From: Amaurobius ferox | Lineage: Eukaryota > Arthropoda > Arachnida > Araneae > Amaurobiidae | Direction of reading: 5' to 3' | Assembly (NCBI GenBank): GCA_951213105.1 | Contig: OX578135.1 | Span: forward strand, 163,587,250 to 163,651,249 | DNA: 64,000 nucleotides | Shown here: in pieces, positions 31,215 through 41,923 of the stretch | Layout of the letters: each line of letters opens with the position of its first letter | How positions within the stretch are numbered: the first letter of the stretch is position 1 | Notes under the pieces: model-generated | What the model was told of the DNA's origin: nothing | What the model saw: the letters and a program-made list of their open reading frames with translations, nothing else | The model's database searches: none | Made by a program: the position numbers and the translations under genes

Positions 31215-32030
31215 TTGTAGTTTAGCTATCAATGGGAGCAATAGCTCAATTTTAAAACACCCTCTGTAGCAATTCAATTATATATAATGTTTGTCGGAAT
31301 ATATTTTATTTGATGTATAATTTTCTTTTTAATTAAATGTTTTACTAATGCATACTTGCCAACTATATGAAAATCCAAAATATTTCTTTAAAATATGCAA
31401 AAAATTATATAAAATTCAATTTGATGTGAATAACATCTTTGGTTGTGGTATCTGACTGAAATTGAAGAGTTATGAAAAATGTAAATACTTTGGGCATTTG
31501 TATTACCCAATGTAATAGATAAAAGTACAAGTAATAGAATTACATTTGCACTTGTTTTGTCGAAATATGGTACTATTTATGTAAATATAAAAATAATTTC
31601 AATATTTTAAACTATTTTTAAAAAAAAGTTTTTGTCCAAATGCTAATTTTAAATTACATTTTTAGTTTTTAAAATATAGTGGTTATAATTTCCAAATCTT
31701 AATATTTTGGAAAGACTATTCTAATTCTGATAACTTAGCTATGAATTGTGAGCAAAAATTTGATTTTTCTGAAAGCTCTATAAGGATATATGATTTGAAC
31801 TTTATCAAAGTTTTATTTTATACGATGTTATTCATGCAAAACAATTTTGATTCTCCATCAAACTGTAGTCACTGCTAATTTTTTACTCCACTTTGTGATA
31901 TAAAATGATTTTGTATGTGTGCTGTACATAAAAATTAGTTTAAAAAAAAAGAAAAACAAGAATGATCAACATTTCTAGGTGTCTAATCCATTATTATATA
32001 TATCTTTTCATTTTATTATGTTTTAAAAAT
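29771..32030. other. Intergenic AT-rich DNA, nothing recognised
   Basis: Only a TA microsatellite (about 31168-31214) stands out. No exon-like or element-like ends found. Confidence 0.5.
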
Positions 32031-32544
32031 AACTATCCCTTATAAAAGGAAAGCATAATAATAACACCCGTCCCACCCTAAGGTATACGGAACAGATAAC
32101 CCATCCTCACGGCAGTAATCCTGCTCTCTCAAACATACTAACCAGCTATACTGCCAGCAGAACGATGCCACCATCCCGAGCCAACCGACACCTCCAAACA
32201 CAGAGCCAAACGGCCAAAAACGACAGACAAGAAGAGTCCTCATCCTCTGACTGAGCCACAGCACACAAAAACACAAATGAATGTGAAATAAAGACAAGAA
32301 ACATGCATTCATAACACAAGATAAAGCGTTCACTTGACAACTGTACCAATAAGGAAATTACAATAACTGAGTAGTTGGATCAACAAATCCTACTCAATAA
32401 GATAATAACAGTATATAATACCATACAATTTAAAGATAATCTAGAAAATATCCTCCAACAGGGGAATTTCCATAATACATCAATAGTTCTAAAAAGATAT
32501 TAAAATACGAGCAAAGTACATCACTTACATACTTAAAGCACAGT

Positions 32545-32755
32545 TTTATTTACAATATATACAACTGTTTACCAGATATAACACAAGCAAATATAGTAGT
32601 TATATATACACATAGGATATTACACAGGCGACTTGGCCTCACAATACACCTTTACAATATGTACAGCTATTTACAAAGTACAACACAAGCAAATATAAAA
32701 GATATTTATGTACATAGGATATTTCACAGGCAACTTGGCCTCTACAAAATATACA
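32545..32755 (-). repeat. Tandem duplication in the LINE 3' UTR (~102-bp unit, 2 copies)
   Basis: Copies at about 32549-32650 and 32651-32755 share AACACAAGCAAATATA, ACATAGGATATT and CACAGGC(G/A)ACTTGGCCTC in order, with about 80% identity by eye. Located just after the ORF2 stop in transcript sense. Confidence 0.85.
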
Positions 32756-32761
32756 GCAACA

Positions 32762-35700
32762 TTATAAGTCCAATGCCATAGCAAGAACATTTTTCATAAT
32801 TAGCTGTATACCCATCTTGGCAAATTTACCATAGGTAAGATTAAGGACATTTATTGATGCAAAGTCCGAAGGAAAGTATTTTGCTCTTATATCGTTCCAT
32901 AGATGACAGTCAAACACCACGTGTCTCATCGTGCTCGGTTCTATTCCACATGGACACATGTCACTTTTGTTGAAAAAACGTTTCTGGTATGAGCCAAAAG
33001 CTCCATGTTCCGTGAGGGTTTGGTTGATATAAAAGTCTCCCAAGACTCTGTTCGTTGTTATTTTTGGAATCAGTCTATGTAGACATCTTGCTTTTGTCGA
33101 TGAGTCCCAGTGTCTTTGCCATTCCTGTTCCAGTTCTTTCCTTATTGTAGTATTGATTTGTATTCTGGAGAGCAGGAAAGTGAAGTTCACTTCGTTTCCT
33201 GTAGTTGCTTCTTTCGCAAGTAGGTCTACTTCTTCGTTTCTTTCCAGTCCTGTGTGTGCCTTGATCCAATGTAATGCTATCCTTCCATTATAATTGTTAA
33301 TTTCCAATTGTAGATTTCTCACCATTTCGTTTTTGCAGTTTATGTCGTTGAGCGCCTGTAGCACTGACATTGAGTCGCTAAATATATGCGATATTTCGAT
33401 TCTGTGATTTATAATATAGTGTACTGCATTGTATATAGCATAAAGTTCGGCGTTATAGACGCTAGCCTCATCATTGATTCTGTATTTCTCCTGATGCACT
33501 CTATCGTTGTTATTATATACAATCATTGCACAACCCACTCTATCCAATATTTTGGAACCATCCGTATATATTGATACTTCCCTCCTATTTTCGCTGTTCT
33601 TATCCCAGGTCTGGGCAAGGTTCAACCACGGTTCTCTAAAAGAGTACCTTATGTTCTCAACCATATTGGCATTTATATGTTTATCACCTATATTTATATT
33701 TTGTTTCCAATGAAACAATTTGTAGATATTAGATTCCTCCCTAATTTTGTATTCTAATGGAATGCATCCCGATAACACATAGAGAGCATCGTTTGCAACT
33801 GTTTTATAACATTTTGTTATACTAAGTAATGCAATTCTTTCTATTTGGCGAATTTTAACTTTTTGTCGTTCGTGGTCTTTAAACCAAATAGCTGAACCAT
33901 AACTTATGAGTTTTTCCGTTGCTTTCAGGTATATTTCTTTAATGATATTTGGTCTGAGACCCCAAGTGGCCTTAGTTACTCTCATTAATTTGTGGTGAAA
34001 GTTTCCAACTTGATTTTTAAGTTGGGATAAGTGAGGAATAAATGTTCTTCCTGTGTCGATCCAAATACCTAGGTATTTGATTACTTTGACACATTTAATT
34101 CTTTTCTCGTAAAGTTTTATTGCAGGACAGAAAGTGATTTTCTTTTTGGCGGGAAACACAATATAACAGGACTTATCTACACTAAATTTGAGCTCATATT
34201 TGGCTGCCCAATTCTCCAATTCCTTCAAGATGCTTGTTCCTTTTCTCTCAAAATGGGTTACCGCTGTGGAACCCATGAGAATCACAAAGTCATCTGCAAA
34301 AGCTTGGATCTGTACATCATTTTCATTGTGTCCAATTTTTAGTGCTTCATTGGCCACTAAAAGCCAAAGAATCGGACCACAACTTGATCCCTGAGGAATA
34401 CCCCAATTATATTCTTTAAACGTTTCGTTGCTTTCGACATATATTTTCCTGTTATTGAGAAAATTTCTAAAGATCCTGATTAGTTGATCAGGTATTCCGT
34501 ACTCGCTCATTAGCTTAATTAATTTATTCCATGATACACTGTTGAAGGCATTATGTATATCTAGTGCGATAGCGCAGCTGACCTTGTTCTCTGATTTTTG
34601 TTTATCGACAAAGTCCATTATTGATTTTATAGCATCAACTGTGCTGATTCCTCTCCTGAAGCCAAATTGGCTCTTCATAATTAATTGATTAGATTCTAAA
34701 TAGTATACCAATCTTTTGGTAATAAGCTTATCCAGTACTTTGCCCCAGATTGATAGCAGACAAATCGGTCTATATGATTCCCGTTTAGACAGGTCCTTCC
34801 CCTCTTTAGGAATCAGAATAATTCTTGCGATTTTCCATGTTTCTGGGAAAATTCCCTTTGAGAAACAATGATTAAGTATTTTTGTGAACCAATCTGGGTT
34901 AGCTATATAAAGCTCTTTAATAATACTTGCTGTAAGTCCATTAAGACCTGGCGCCTTGTTGTCCTTCATTTCGTTTAGCACCGCTTTTACTTCTTGTGTA
35001 GTAAACGGGCATTCTATACTTCCCAATCCTGGACCTTGATATTCCGGTTCCGATGTTTTTGGAAAATGATAATTCAATATTTCAATGATTGATTCAGAAT
35101 AACTATTAGTCATTTCTCCATTTTCTTTTTCCACCAAGCTGTGGATTTTGCCAAGTTTATTCCTGTTTTTAGCAATCTGATAGTGATTACCAAAAGAGTT
35201 ATTAATGACAATTTCATCTAAGTGAGTTTTGAAGCTATTCGCTTTTTCTTTTGCAATCATTTTCATGTAGATTGCTCTCTGCTTCCTGAATTCCACCTTT
35301 CTAACTACTCTCATATCTTGGTCTCTTGTTGCTTGATATAGCCTTCTTAGGGCTCGAACTCTACTTCTAAAGCTTTGGAGCTTCCAGTTCCACCATATTG
35401 CGTTATCCTTTCTTGTGACTCCGCCTGCCTGGCGCTTTCTATTGTGTTTGCGACATATATCAACCAGTTGTTCTTCCAGTTCCTCAATATAGGTGTTAAT
35501 ATTCATATTGTCGCTCCATTTGGCTTCAAATTTCGATACTAATTCGAAAATTTCGACTTTAGCGTCCATCCAGTATAGTCCTGAGAGTTTCCACCTACTA
35601 TAGGGGTTTTTAATTTTATGTGTATCGCTCAGAGTAAATTTCATATAACGGTGATCGCTCAATGATTCGTTGTCCACGATTTCCCATTCTGTTATTCTAG

Positions 35701-36355
35701 ATTCCTGCATATTTTTAACTAGACAGAGATCAATCCAGCTGGTACCCAATATACTATCATATGTGGGCTTACTCATCGGGTCATTAACCACTCCCATTTC
35801 ATGTTTATTTAAAAACTCAAGTAGAGTATGTCCTCTACAGTCAGTAGGTCTTGGACTCCAGACATCTGATTTGGCATTAAAATCTCCTGCGCAAATCCAC
35901 TGGCTTTCACTATATTTTGCAATAAGAACATCAAGAGTATTTAATTTAATCTCTATGTCCTCAGATGGAGGGCAGTAAATGACACAAAATATAACACTTT
36001 CATTGATAAAATCGATATTAATACACACTATGTCTCTATTTTTATAGAGTTCAACCAAATTGAAATGAGGATCCATTATAATAATGGCTGCTCTAGGATT
36101 ATTGTCTCCCTGAACGATCCTCCAGTTGTTCTGAAATCCAATGATTTTATTGTTATAATGATAAGGTTCATTGATCAAAGCTATATCAATTTTAGAGTTA
36201 CAGATTTCTTGTGCCAATTGATAATTGGCCGACCTAGCATGATTAAGATTAATTTCTATACAATGAATAGAGCTGAAACTGTCACAGATAACCATAATCA
36301 ATTTTGGTGGCCATATACGCCATTTCTTTCTGGTATATCTGACAGTCCCTGTCAA
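32762..36355 (-). CDS. LINE ORF2: endonuclease-reverse transcriptase-RNase H (1197 aa)
   Basis: Residues ~25-245 form an apurinic-like endonuclease, with NEPY (63-66), GDFNAKSDVW (157-166) and SDHR (233-236). Residues ~455-780 form a reverse transcriptase, with NKAPGLNG, GFRRGISTVDAI, the first catalytic Asp in CAIALDIHNAF (~599), GIPQGSSCGPILW and the FADD box (686-689). Residues ~925-1050 form RNase H, with YTDGS, NAELYA, SDS and EVDLLA supplying all four acidic residues. A C-C-H-C cluster (CPCG...H...C, 1134-1150) is at the end. The frame is uninterrupted and every catalytic motif is present, so the copy is young and may be active. It copies its RNA into nicked chromosomal DNA. The first ATG overlaps ORF1 by 74 nt in a different frame. 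The true start may be later, near residue 21. Confidence 0.92.
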   Translation of the reverse strand: MTGTVRYTRKKWRIWPPKLIMVICDSFSSIHCIEINLNHARSANYQLAQEICNSKIDIALINEPYHYNNKIIGFQNNWRIVQGDNNPRAAIIIMDPHFNLVELYKNRDIVCINIDFINESVIFCVIYCPPSEDIEIKLNTLDVLIAKYSESQWICAGDFNAKSDVWSPRPTDCRGHTLLEFLNKHEMGVVNDPMSKPTYDSILGTSWIDLCLVKNMQESRITEWEIVDNESLSDHRYMKFTLSDTHKIKNPYSRWKLSGLYWMDAKVEIFELVSKFEAKWSDNMNINTYIEELEEQLVDICRKHNRKRQAGGVTRKDNAIWWNWKLQSFRSRVRALRRLYQATRDQDMRVVRKVEFRKQRAIYMKMIAKEKANSFKTHLDEIVINNSFGNHYQIAKNRNKLGKIHSLVEKENGEMTNSYSESIIEILNYHFPKTSEPEYQGPGLGSIECPFTTQEVKAVLNEMKDNKAPGLNGLTASIIKELYIANPDWFTKILNHCFSKGIFPETWKIARIILIPKEGKDLSKRESYRPICLLSIWGKVLDKLITKRLVYYLESNQLIMKSQFGFRRGISTVDAIKSIMDFVDKQKSENKVSCAIALDIHNAFNSVSWNKLIKLMSEYGIPDQLIRIFRNFLNNRKIYVESNETFKEYNWGIPQGSSCGPILWLLVANEALKIGHNENDVQIQAFADDFVILMGSTAVTHFERKGTSILKELENWAAKYELKFSVDKSCYIVFPAKKKITFCPAIKLYEKRIKCVKVIKYLGIWIDTGRTFIPHLSQLKNQVGNFHHKLMRVTKATWGLRPNIIKEIYLKATEKLISYGSAIWFKDHERQKVKIRQIERIALLSITKCYKTVANDALYVLSGCIPLEYKIREESNIYKLFHWKQNINIGDKHINANMVENIRYSFREPWLNLAQTWDKNSENRREVSIYTDGSKILDRVGCAMIVYNNNDRVHQEKYRINDEASVYNAELYAIYNAVHYIINHRIEISHIFSDSMSVLQALNDINCKNEMVRNLQLEINNYNGRIALHWIKAHTGLERNEEVDLLAKEATTGNEVNFTFLLSRIQINTTIRKELEQEWQRHWDSSTKARCLHRLIPKITTNRVLGDFYINQTLTEHGAFGSYQKRFFNKSDMCPCGIEPSTMRHVVFDCHLWNDIRAKYFPSDFASINVLNLTYGKFAKMGIQLIMKNVLAMALDL

Positions 36356-37373
36356 TCATGCTATGTTTAATGTCAAAAGCCGAGCCAAATTTAACATTGT
36401 GCGCTCTACAGTTATTGCAACTTTTTTCTTCTAAACATTCTGAAGTGTTATGATTATCGTTTCCACAATTGAAACAGATTTGTTTCTCTTTTTTACAATA
36501 TTTGCCAATGTGTCCATATAGGCCACATTTGTAGCAAATATTAGGTCTTAGGTATTCTTTATGGTCAATTCTCGACCATCCCAAGTTTATTTTTCTTATA
36601 TTCATTAATGCTTGAAATGAACCAGGATCCACAGCTATAATCCAATTTTCTCCTCTTTTAGTTTTGTATTTTCTTCTCATTTCCAGAGTACCATTCTCAA
36701 TAAATTCCTCGTTTTGTTCTACTAATTTTTGCTTCAATTCCTCGTTTGAATATGTTTCTTCAACATTATACAAAACAATTTGTGGCAACTTCTTTCTCGG
36801 TTTATTAACTTCATAACTTTGTTTTAAATCATCCCTTTCTTTGAATTCCGCTATCAATTTGTCTATATCCTCCGCCGTCTCAGTTTCCACTAATATACCA
36901 CCTTTCCTGATTTTCTTGACATTTCTAATTGCCACATTTAATTTTTTGGGATCCACCTTATTTTGTACTTCTACTTTTGTTTGATCTGAGGTATTTTCTT
37001 GTTTAGGGTATATAGCTACCACATGACTAGATCGTTGCTTACTTTTCGATCTTGATCTGAAATCTCTCTTCTTAGTATATATGGCTTGTGCATAGGTCTT
37101 TTTATCTCGTCCCCTTTCCTCTTTGAACGATTTGCTTCCTATTGCATGCGCAATAATGTTTTGCTGTGTTATTATAATTTTCAGAAGACCATCTACTGTA
37201 TTACGCATTTTTAGTTGATATGCTTCTGGTTTTTTAGCTCCAGCAATAAGTCCTTGCAATTCGTTATTATAAGCAAGGGCTCTTTTCACAAATTCACTAA
37301 TTTCCGTGTCCTCATTTATTTCCTCTACTCTACCCCCTATGGGTCCTTCTCCTTCCTGTTCACCATCTGACAT
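36282..37373 (-). CDS. LINE ORF1: gag-like RNA-binding protein with zinc knuckles (363 aa)
   Basis: An acidic N-terminus (MSDGEQEGEGPIGG) is followed by a basic middle part. The C-terminal third has CCHC knuckles: CYKCGLYGHIGKYC, then CFNCGNDNHNTSEC, then a third Cys-rich motif CNNC. This is the standard ORF1 of R1/I-type LINEs, which binds the element RNA and forms the particle that carries ORF2. Uninterrupted. ORF2 starts in the +1 frame before the ORF1 stop, so ORF2 is probably made by reinitiation or frameshifting; which one is not visible. Confidence 0.88.
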   Translation of the reverse strand: MSDGEQEGEGPIGGRVEEINEDTEISEFVKRALAYNNELQGLIAGAKKPEAYQLKMRNTVDGLLKIIITQQNIIAHAIGSKSFKEERGRDKKTYAQAIYTKKRDFRSRSKSKQRSSHVVAIYPKQENTSDQTKVEVQNKVDPKKLNVAIRNVKKIRKGGILVETETAEDIDKLIAEFKERDDLKQSYEVNKPRKKLPQIVLYNVEETYSNEELKQKLVEQNEEFIENGTLEMRRKYKTKRGENWIIAVDPGSFQALMNIRKINLGWSRIDHKEYLRPNICYKCGLYGHIGKYCKKEKQICFNCGNDNHNTSECLEEKSCNNCRAHNVKFGSAFDIKHSMIDRDCQIYQKEMAYMATKIDYGYL

Positions 37374-37450
37374 GATGAAATTCTTATCAAAAGTTTATAT
37401 ACAAAATAAAATAAAAAAAAATATAAATCACCAAGTTCGTGATTACCGGT

Positions 37451-38399
37451 TTGTAAAAGGAAAAATAAATATTTTAGTGGATGCAAATAAATTATAAAAA
37501 TGTAAAGTATTTTAATAAAATAAAATATATTAAAGATTGTGTACAAATGCAGTTTTTCTGTGACAAATTTCTAGTAATAAATAAATAACATTAACAATGT
37601 TTCTTCAGTTTATTTTCCCTATTGTTTCAGAGCTGTTTGTTTTAATTATATGGGAGTTGAAATTTAGTAGAAATGACTACTATTTGGAAATGAAATAGCC
37701 AAATTCAAGTTTATTCGCATCAGTTACTTTTCAAAATTTCTATGTCAAAAGAAGCTATTTCAAATCAATTAACATTTTTTATAGTAAATTTTCACTTTTC
37801 TTTGTAAATATTTGCAATTTAGAATAAAACTGTGATATGTTGTTTACTTATGTTGTAAATTTATATATATATATATTGTTCCAGCAAAGTATTTTATATT
37901 TTAATAATAAAATTGATCTTTAAAATTCTGGTGCATTGATTTCACTTTCTAATATTTTGAAATTTGTAATCTGGAAAAAAAAAATTCAAGACTGGCAGAC
38001 ACGGTAATATGTTAGTAAGAGTCTTTCTTTGTAAAGCTTTGATTTGCATACCTCAATATGAAGCAAGGGATATTTCATTGTTATAAAATAAAAGTACTTT
38101 TCATTAAATTCAAAATTTTCTTACACAATGCGTTGGAAATTCGTAGGTTTATTGTAGAAATAAAGCAAAATTTACTAGCCCACTTCTCTTTTACAATTTC
38201 TGCAAACTGTATTTATACTGAAAGTTTAATCTACATTAAATTTGGAAATTTAAAAAAATTACTTTGTTTAAAATGATTTCTCATTGGACATAGCAGACAG
38301 ACCAAAATGAATACAATAGAGTTCACCCACAATATCATTAAAATATATCACATCTGTAAATAACATAAAAGAATCAGTTGAATTTTTTTAGGAGTTAAT
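37451..38399. other. Intergenic AT-rich DNA, nothing recognised
   Basis: No coding or element signature; a short TA run is near 37862-37876. Confidence 0.45.
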
Positions 38400-39132
38400 G
38401 ATGAATTAATGTATATCAGTAAATGAGGCACAGCGTGCATAATTTTTATCAGACCGCTCCATTTGTATATCATTAAACTACACATTACTTAAAAACGTTG
38501 TTCATATTGGTTGAATCGACCAGTTATCAGTTAATACATAACTATGTAGAAAGTGCACTTTTACACAGACCATATTCAACTATGAGCTTAGTTTGTATAA
38601 CATTATCTTCACCTATATCCAAATTATAAAGAAAATCTTATTATTATTTTTTTTTAGTTGTTAAACAAGGTACAGTTGTTAGACAAGGTACATATGAAAA
38701 AGTAGCACAGCACCAGTTTGTTGCTGAACATGGTCAGATAAAAATTAGGGTTGCAATTTTTATATGACCATGTTCAACAACAGACTTGGCTCACAAAGAT
38801 TAATTTACACCAAATATCTAAATTTCAAACAATTCAGTGTAGATTTAGAGAAGTTATCATTGTACAATAAACATCTGTAAAGGAGGTGCAGCATGCACAA
38901 TATTTATGTGATCATGATCAACAATGAATTTAGTCCCATTAATTTACACCTTATGACCAAGTAAAAGAAAATTTGGTTAAGTTTACGAGTTCTTGTTCGG
39001 GAAGGGTGCAGCACAAAACAATCCAACCACGTTCAGCAACAATCTCTATCTATTAAACATTAATTTACACCATAAATATATATACAAATAAAAAACAATT
39101 TTGTTAAGTTTTAGAGGAGTTATTGGATAATA
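38400..39132. repeat. Degenerate tandem array, ~120-145-bp unit (left part)
   Basis: The motif order 'GTGCAGCATGCACAATATTTAT - CCATGTTCAACAACA - ATTAATTTACACC - AGTTATTG' recurs, strongly diverged, with anchors near 38427, 38552, 38700, 38884 and 39003. It continues at 41352 after the Tigger element. Confidence 0.6.
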
Positions 39133-39134
39133 TA

Positions 39135-41349
39135 CAGTAGGTGCCGCTTAATGTGATCGCGGATAATGTTATCATTCGTTTAATGTTATCAAAATCGCGA
39201 AGTCCCGAACGCTTGTATATTAACACATGTTAAAAAAATCGGTTTTTGTAATCAGCGCCTTCGTTTATTGTTATCACTTTATTACTTCACTTTCGTCGTT
39301 GTTGTACCATTTTCGAATTTTTTTTTTTCATTCTCTCAACAAAAAATCCAAACTCCTTATACGTAAAAGTAAAGGGAGAATCCCCAAACAGGGGCCCTTT
39401 GTGCAGAAATCGCACGTGCAGGAATCCCGGCGCTTGGCGCCAGCTCTGCAGATGGTGATTTCTCTCCCCCTTTCCCCCCTTTGAGAATGGTGTGGGCGTA
39501 GGAAAAGCGTTGAGTTCTTTTCTTATCAGTAAGCAAAGTTCTTGGACTGTTGTAAGCTGTAGAATTTTTTCTCTCTGTAAAGTTGCATTTCAAACTTTAT
39601 TGCAGATGGTCAAGCATTTTAGCAATGGAAAAAAAACGCAATGATTTAACTGTTAAGGACAAAATTGACATTTTGAAACGTTTTGATAATTTACCCAAGA
39701 TGAGTCAAAGAAATGCTGCTGCTGCACTTAAAATCTCTCAGCCATTACTCTGTAAAATGTTAAAGAATCGCGACGAGATTGAAAATAAAGCGCAGTTGAA
39801 CGCAAATTTGAACTGTAAGCGAAGACGTACTGGGAAATGTGGAGAAGTCGAATCGGCTTTGACACTGTGGTTTGCCAATGTTAGGGAGAAGGATGCACGC
39901 ATAAACGGTCCTTTAATGCGGCAGAAAGCTGAAGATCTTGCTTCTAAAATGGGCAAAAAAAATTTCGTCGCAACAGACGGATGGTTTAATCGCTGGAGGA
40001 AAAGGGAGAACATTGTGTTCAAACGTACCCATGGGGAAGAAAAGGATGCCGCTTTTCCAGCTGAAAAGGCATGGATTTCCGAAGAATGGCCGAAAATAAT
40101 CGCTGATTATTCACCCGAAAACATCTACAATGCTGACGAAACTGGACTTTATTTTCGTGCCTTGCCAGAGCATACGTACCTGTTCAAAAACGAGAGCTCT
40201 AAGGGATGCAAAATTTCAAAAGAACGTATAACTGTTCTCTGTTGTGCGAGCATGACTGGAAAGAAGAAGAAACTCTTTGTTATCGGAAAAAACCAAAAAG
40301 CCGAGATGCTTTAAGGGTGTTAAAAAATTGCCTGTTGATTATGCTGCCAATAAAACAGCGTGGATGACAGTTGCTCTATTCAGCGAATGGCTTCTAAAGT
40401 GGGACAAAGAATTAGATCACAATATCGTCGTACTCATCGATAACTGCAGAGCCCACGATGTAAATGTCACATTAAAGCATATCAAAATCATTCTCCTACC
40501 TGCCAACACTACATCACTTATCCAACCATGTGACCAAGGAATAGTTCGTGCAATGAAAGCGTATTACCGTGGAGAAATGCGCACTAGGGTTTTGGAAAAT
40601 ATGGAAGGTACGGAACAACTGAGTGCAAACGCGTTAGCAAAGAAGACGAATGTCCTTCAGGCTCTTCATCTTTTGACAATGTCGTGGGATCGAGTGTCCG
40701 AGAATACAATTAAGAACTGTTTCTCGCACGGTGGATTCGTTAAAGCGGACGAAGGTATGGATGTACCGGAATTCGATGAAACAGTACTTGTACCATCCGA
40801 CATGACTGAAAATGACTTTGCAGAATGGATGTCTATAGATGAGAACGCCCAAGTGGCTACAACAATGACTGATGAAGATGTATGCCGAGCTGTATTGTGC
40901 TATCGAAGAAAATGATGAAAAAGCATCGGATGAAGATGAGGACGAAGCTGAAAACCTTGTTGAGAATCCTCCAACTGCTAGTGAAATGAGAGAGGCTCTC
41001 CGTGTTTTGGGACTCGGGGTGCAATACAGAGGCACTGCTGGGGACTTTCGCGAACAGTACAGATATGAAAGTTTTATAAATAATTTGCTAAGACAAAATA
41101 CAAGGCAGACAACTTTGAAAGACTTTTTTTAATTGATCTATTTTAACGATTTGTTTAAAATAGTGTTTGTGTGAATCTTTTAAATCTTAGTGAATCTTTT
41201 AAATTTGTAGTAGCTGCAAAAATACAGTAAATATTAATTTTTAAAATCAAAATTTTATGTTTCTGATACTTTTTGTTTATTGTTATCAATCGGTTATTGT
41301 TATCAAATAGCATCTGTCCCAAAGCGATCATATTAAGCGGCACCTACTG
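39135..41349 (+). mobile_element. Tigger/pogo-type DNA transposon, full length
   Basis: Inverted ends CAGTAGGTGCCGCTTAATGT at 39135 and its near-perfect complement ending at 41349 (one mismatch in 25), flanked by TA (39133-39134; 41350-41351). The inner motif GTTATCA recurs several times at both ends. It carries one transposase gene (39625-41132) with two frame changes. Confidence 0.95.
39625..41132 (+). pseudogene. Tigger/pogo transposase with two frameshifts
   Basis: Start chosen at MEKKRNDLTVKDK (39625), the usual N-terminus; an upstream in-frame ATG at 39583 is less likely. A CENP-B-type helix-turn-helix follows (DKIDILKRF ... SQPLLCKMLKNRDEI), then a second HTH (WFNRWRKRENI). The DDE domain has NADETGLYF, LIDNCRAH and LIQPCDQGIVRAMK, all three Asp present. 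The frame shifts at ~40300 (after an A run) and again at ~40870-40910. Acidic tail with terminal TTLKDFF. Either two recent indels or sequencing errors; otherwise nearly intact, about 500 aa. Confidence 0.92.
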
Positions 41350-41351
41350 TA

Positions 41352-41660
41352 TATCAAAAGAGGGAGGGGCACATTCAGAAATAAACTGCATATTTTTTAG
41401 ACTATAGATATCCAAATTTTAAAAAATTGGTTCTATTTTAGAGAAGTTATTGTTGAGCAAAAAATATAAGCGGATACAGCACATGAGCAGATTTAGCAAT
41501 GAACTTAGTCTGTTAAACATTAATTTACACCATATATATATATAAATTTTAAAAATATTCATTTAGAAGTTATTGTTGGACAATATATATCAGCAAAGAG
41601 GGCCAGATTCAGTGTGCACAATATTTATCCAACCATGTTTAGCAACAAACTCGCCATGCT
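41352..41660. repeat. Degenerate tandem array, ~120-145-bp unit (right part)
   Basis: Same motif order as 38400-39132 (CAGTGTGCACAATATTTATC near 41610; ATTAATTTACACCATATATA near 41520); the Tigger inserted into this array. Confidence 0.55.
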
Positions 41661-41923
41661 ACACCATGTATCCTAAATCCTAATTTAAAGTTTATAGATT
41701 TCATGTTCAAACCCTCTACTTTATATCAGCATTATTTTCAAGAAAAATATGTTCCAGAAATATTAATTAATACCTTAAATTATATGTTTTTTAAATAATT
41801 CCAATTTACAATCAGGCTCAGCTCTAGATTTTTTTGCCACACCAAGCGGAAAGTAATTTGGCCACCCCCTCTAAATAATGAAAAACGTGGAAAAATTGAT
41901 ACAAAAGATAAAATTTATGTGTA

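Larger units (their letters stand above)
32036..37450 (-). mobile_element. R1-like non-LTR retrotransposon (LINE), long ORFs intact
   Basis: Two overlapping open frames on the - strand (gag-like ORF1 36282-37373 and polymerase ORF2 32762-36355), with a 3' UTR running to about 32036. Endonuclease, reverse transcriptase and RNase H domains in that order are typical of the R1/LOA/I groups. The 3' UTR carries a ~102-bp tandem duplication. The outer limits are estimates; no clear target duplication or poly(A) tail was found. Confidence 0.85.

Noticed and set aside
32040..32349. Short frames on the - strand rich in Trp and Cys
   Set aside because: They fall in the LINE 3' UTR and lack any conserved motif.
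35670..36370. + strand frames opposite the LINE
   Set aside because: Antisense shadows of ORF1 and ORF2.
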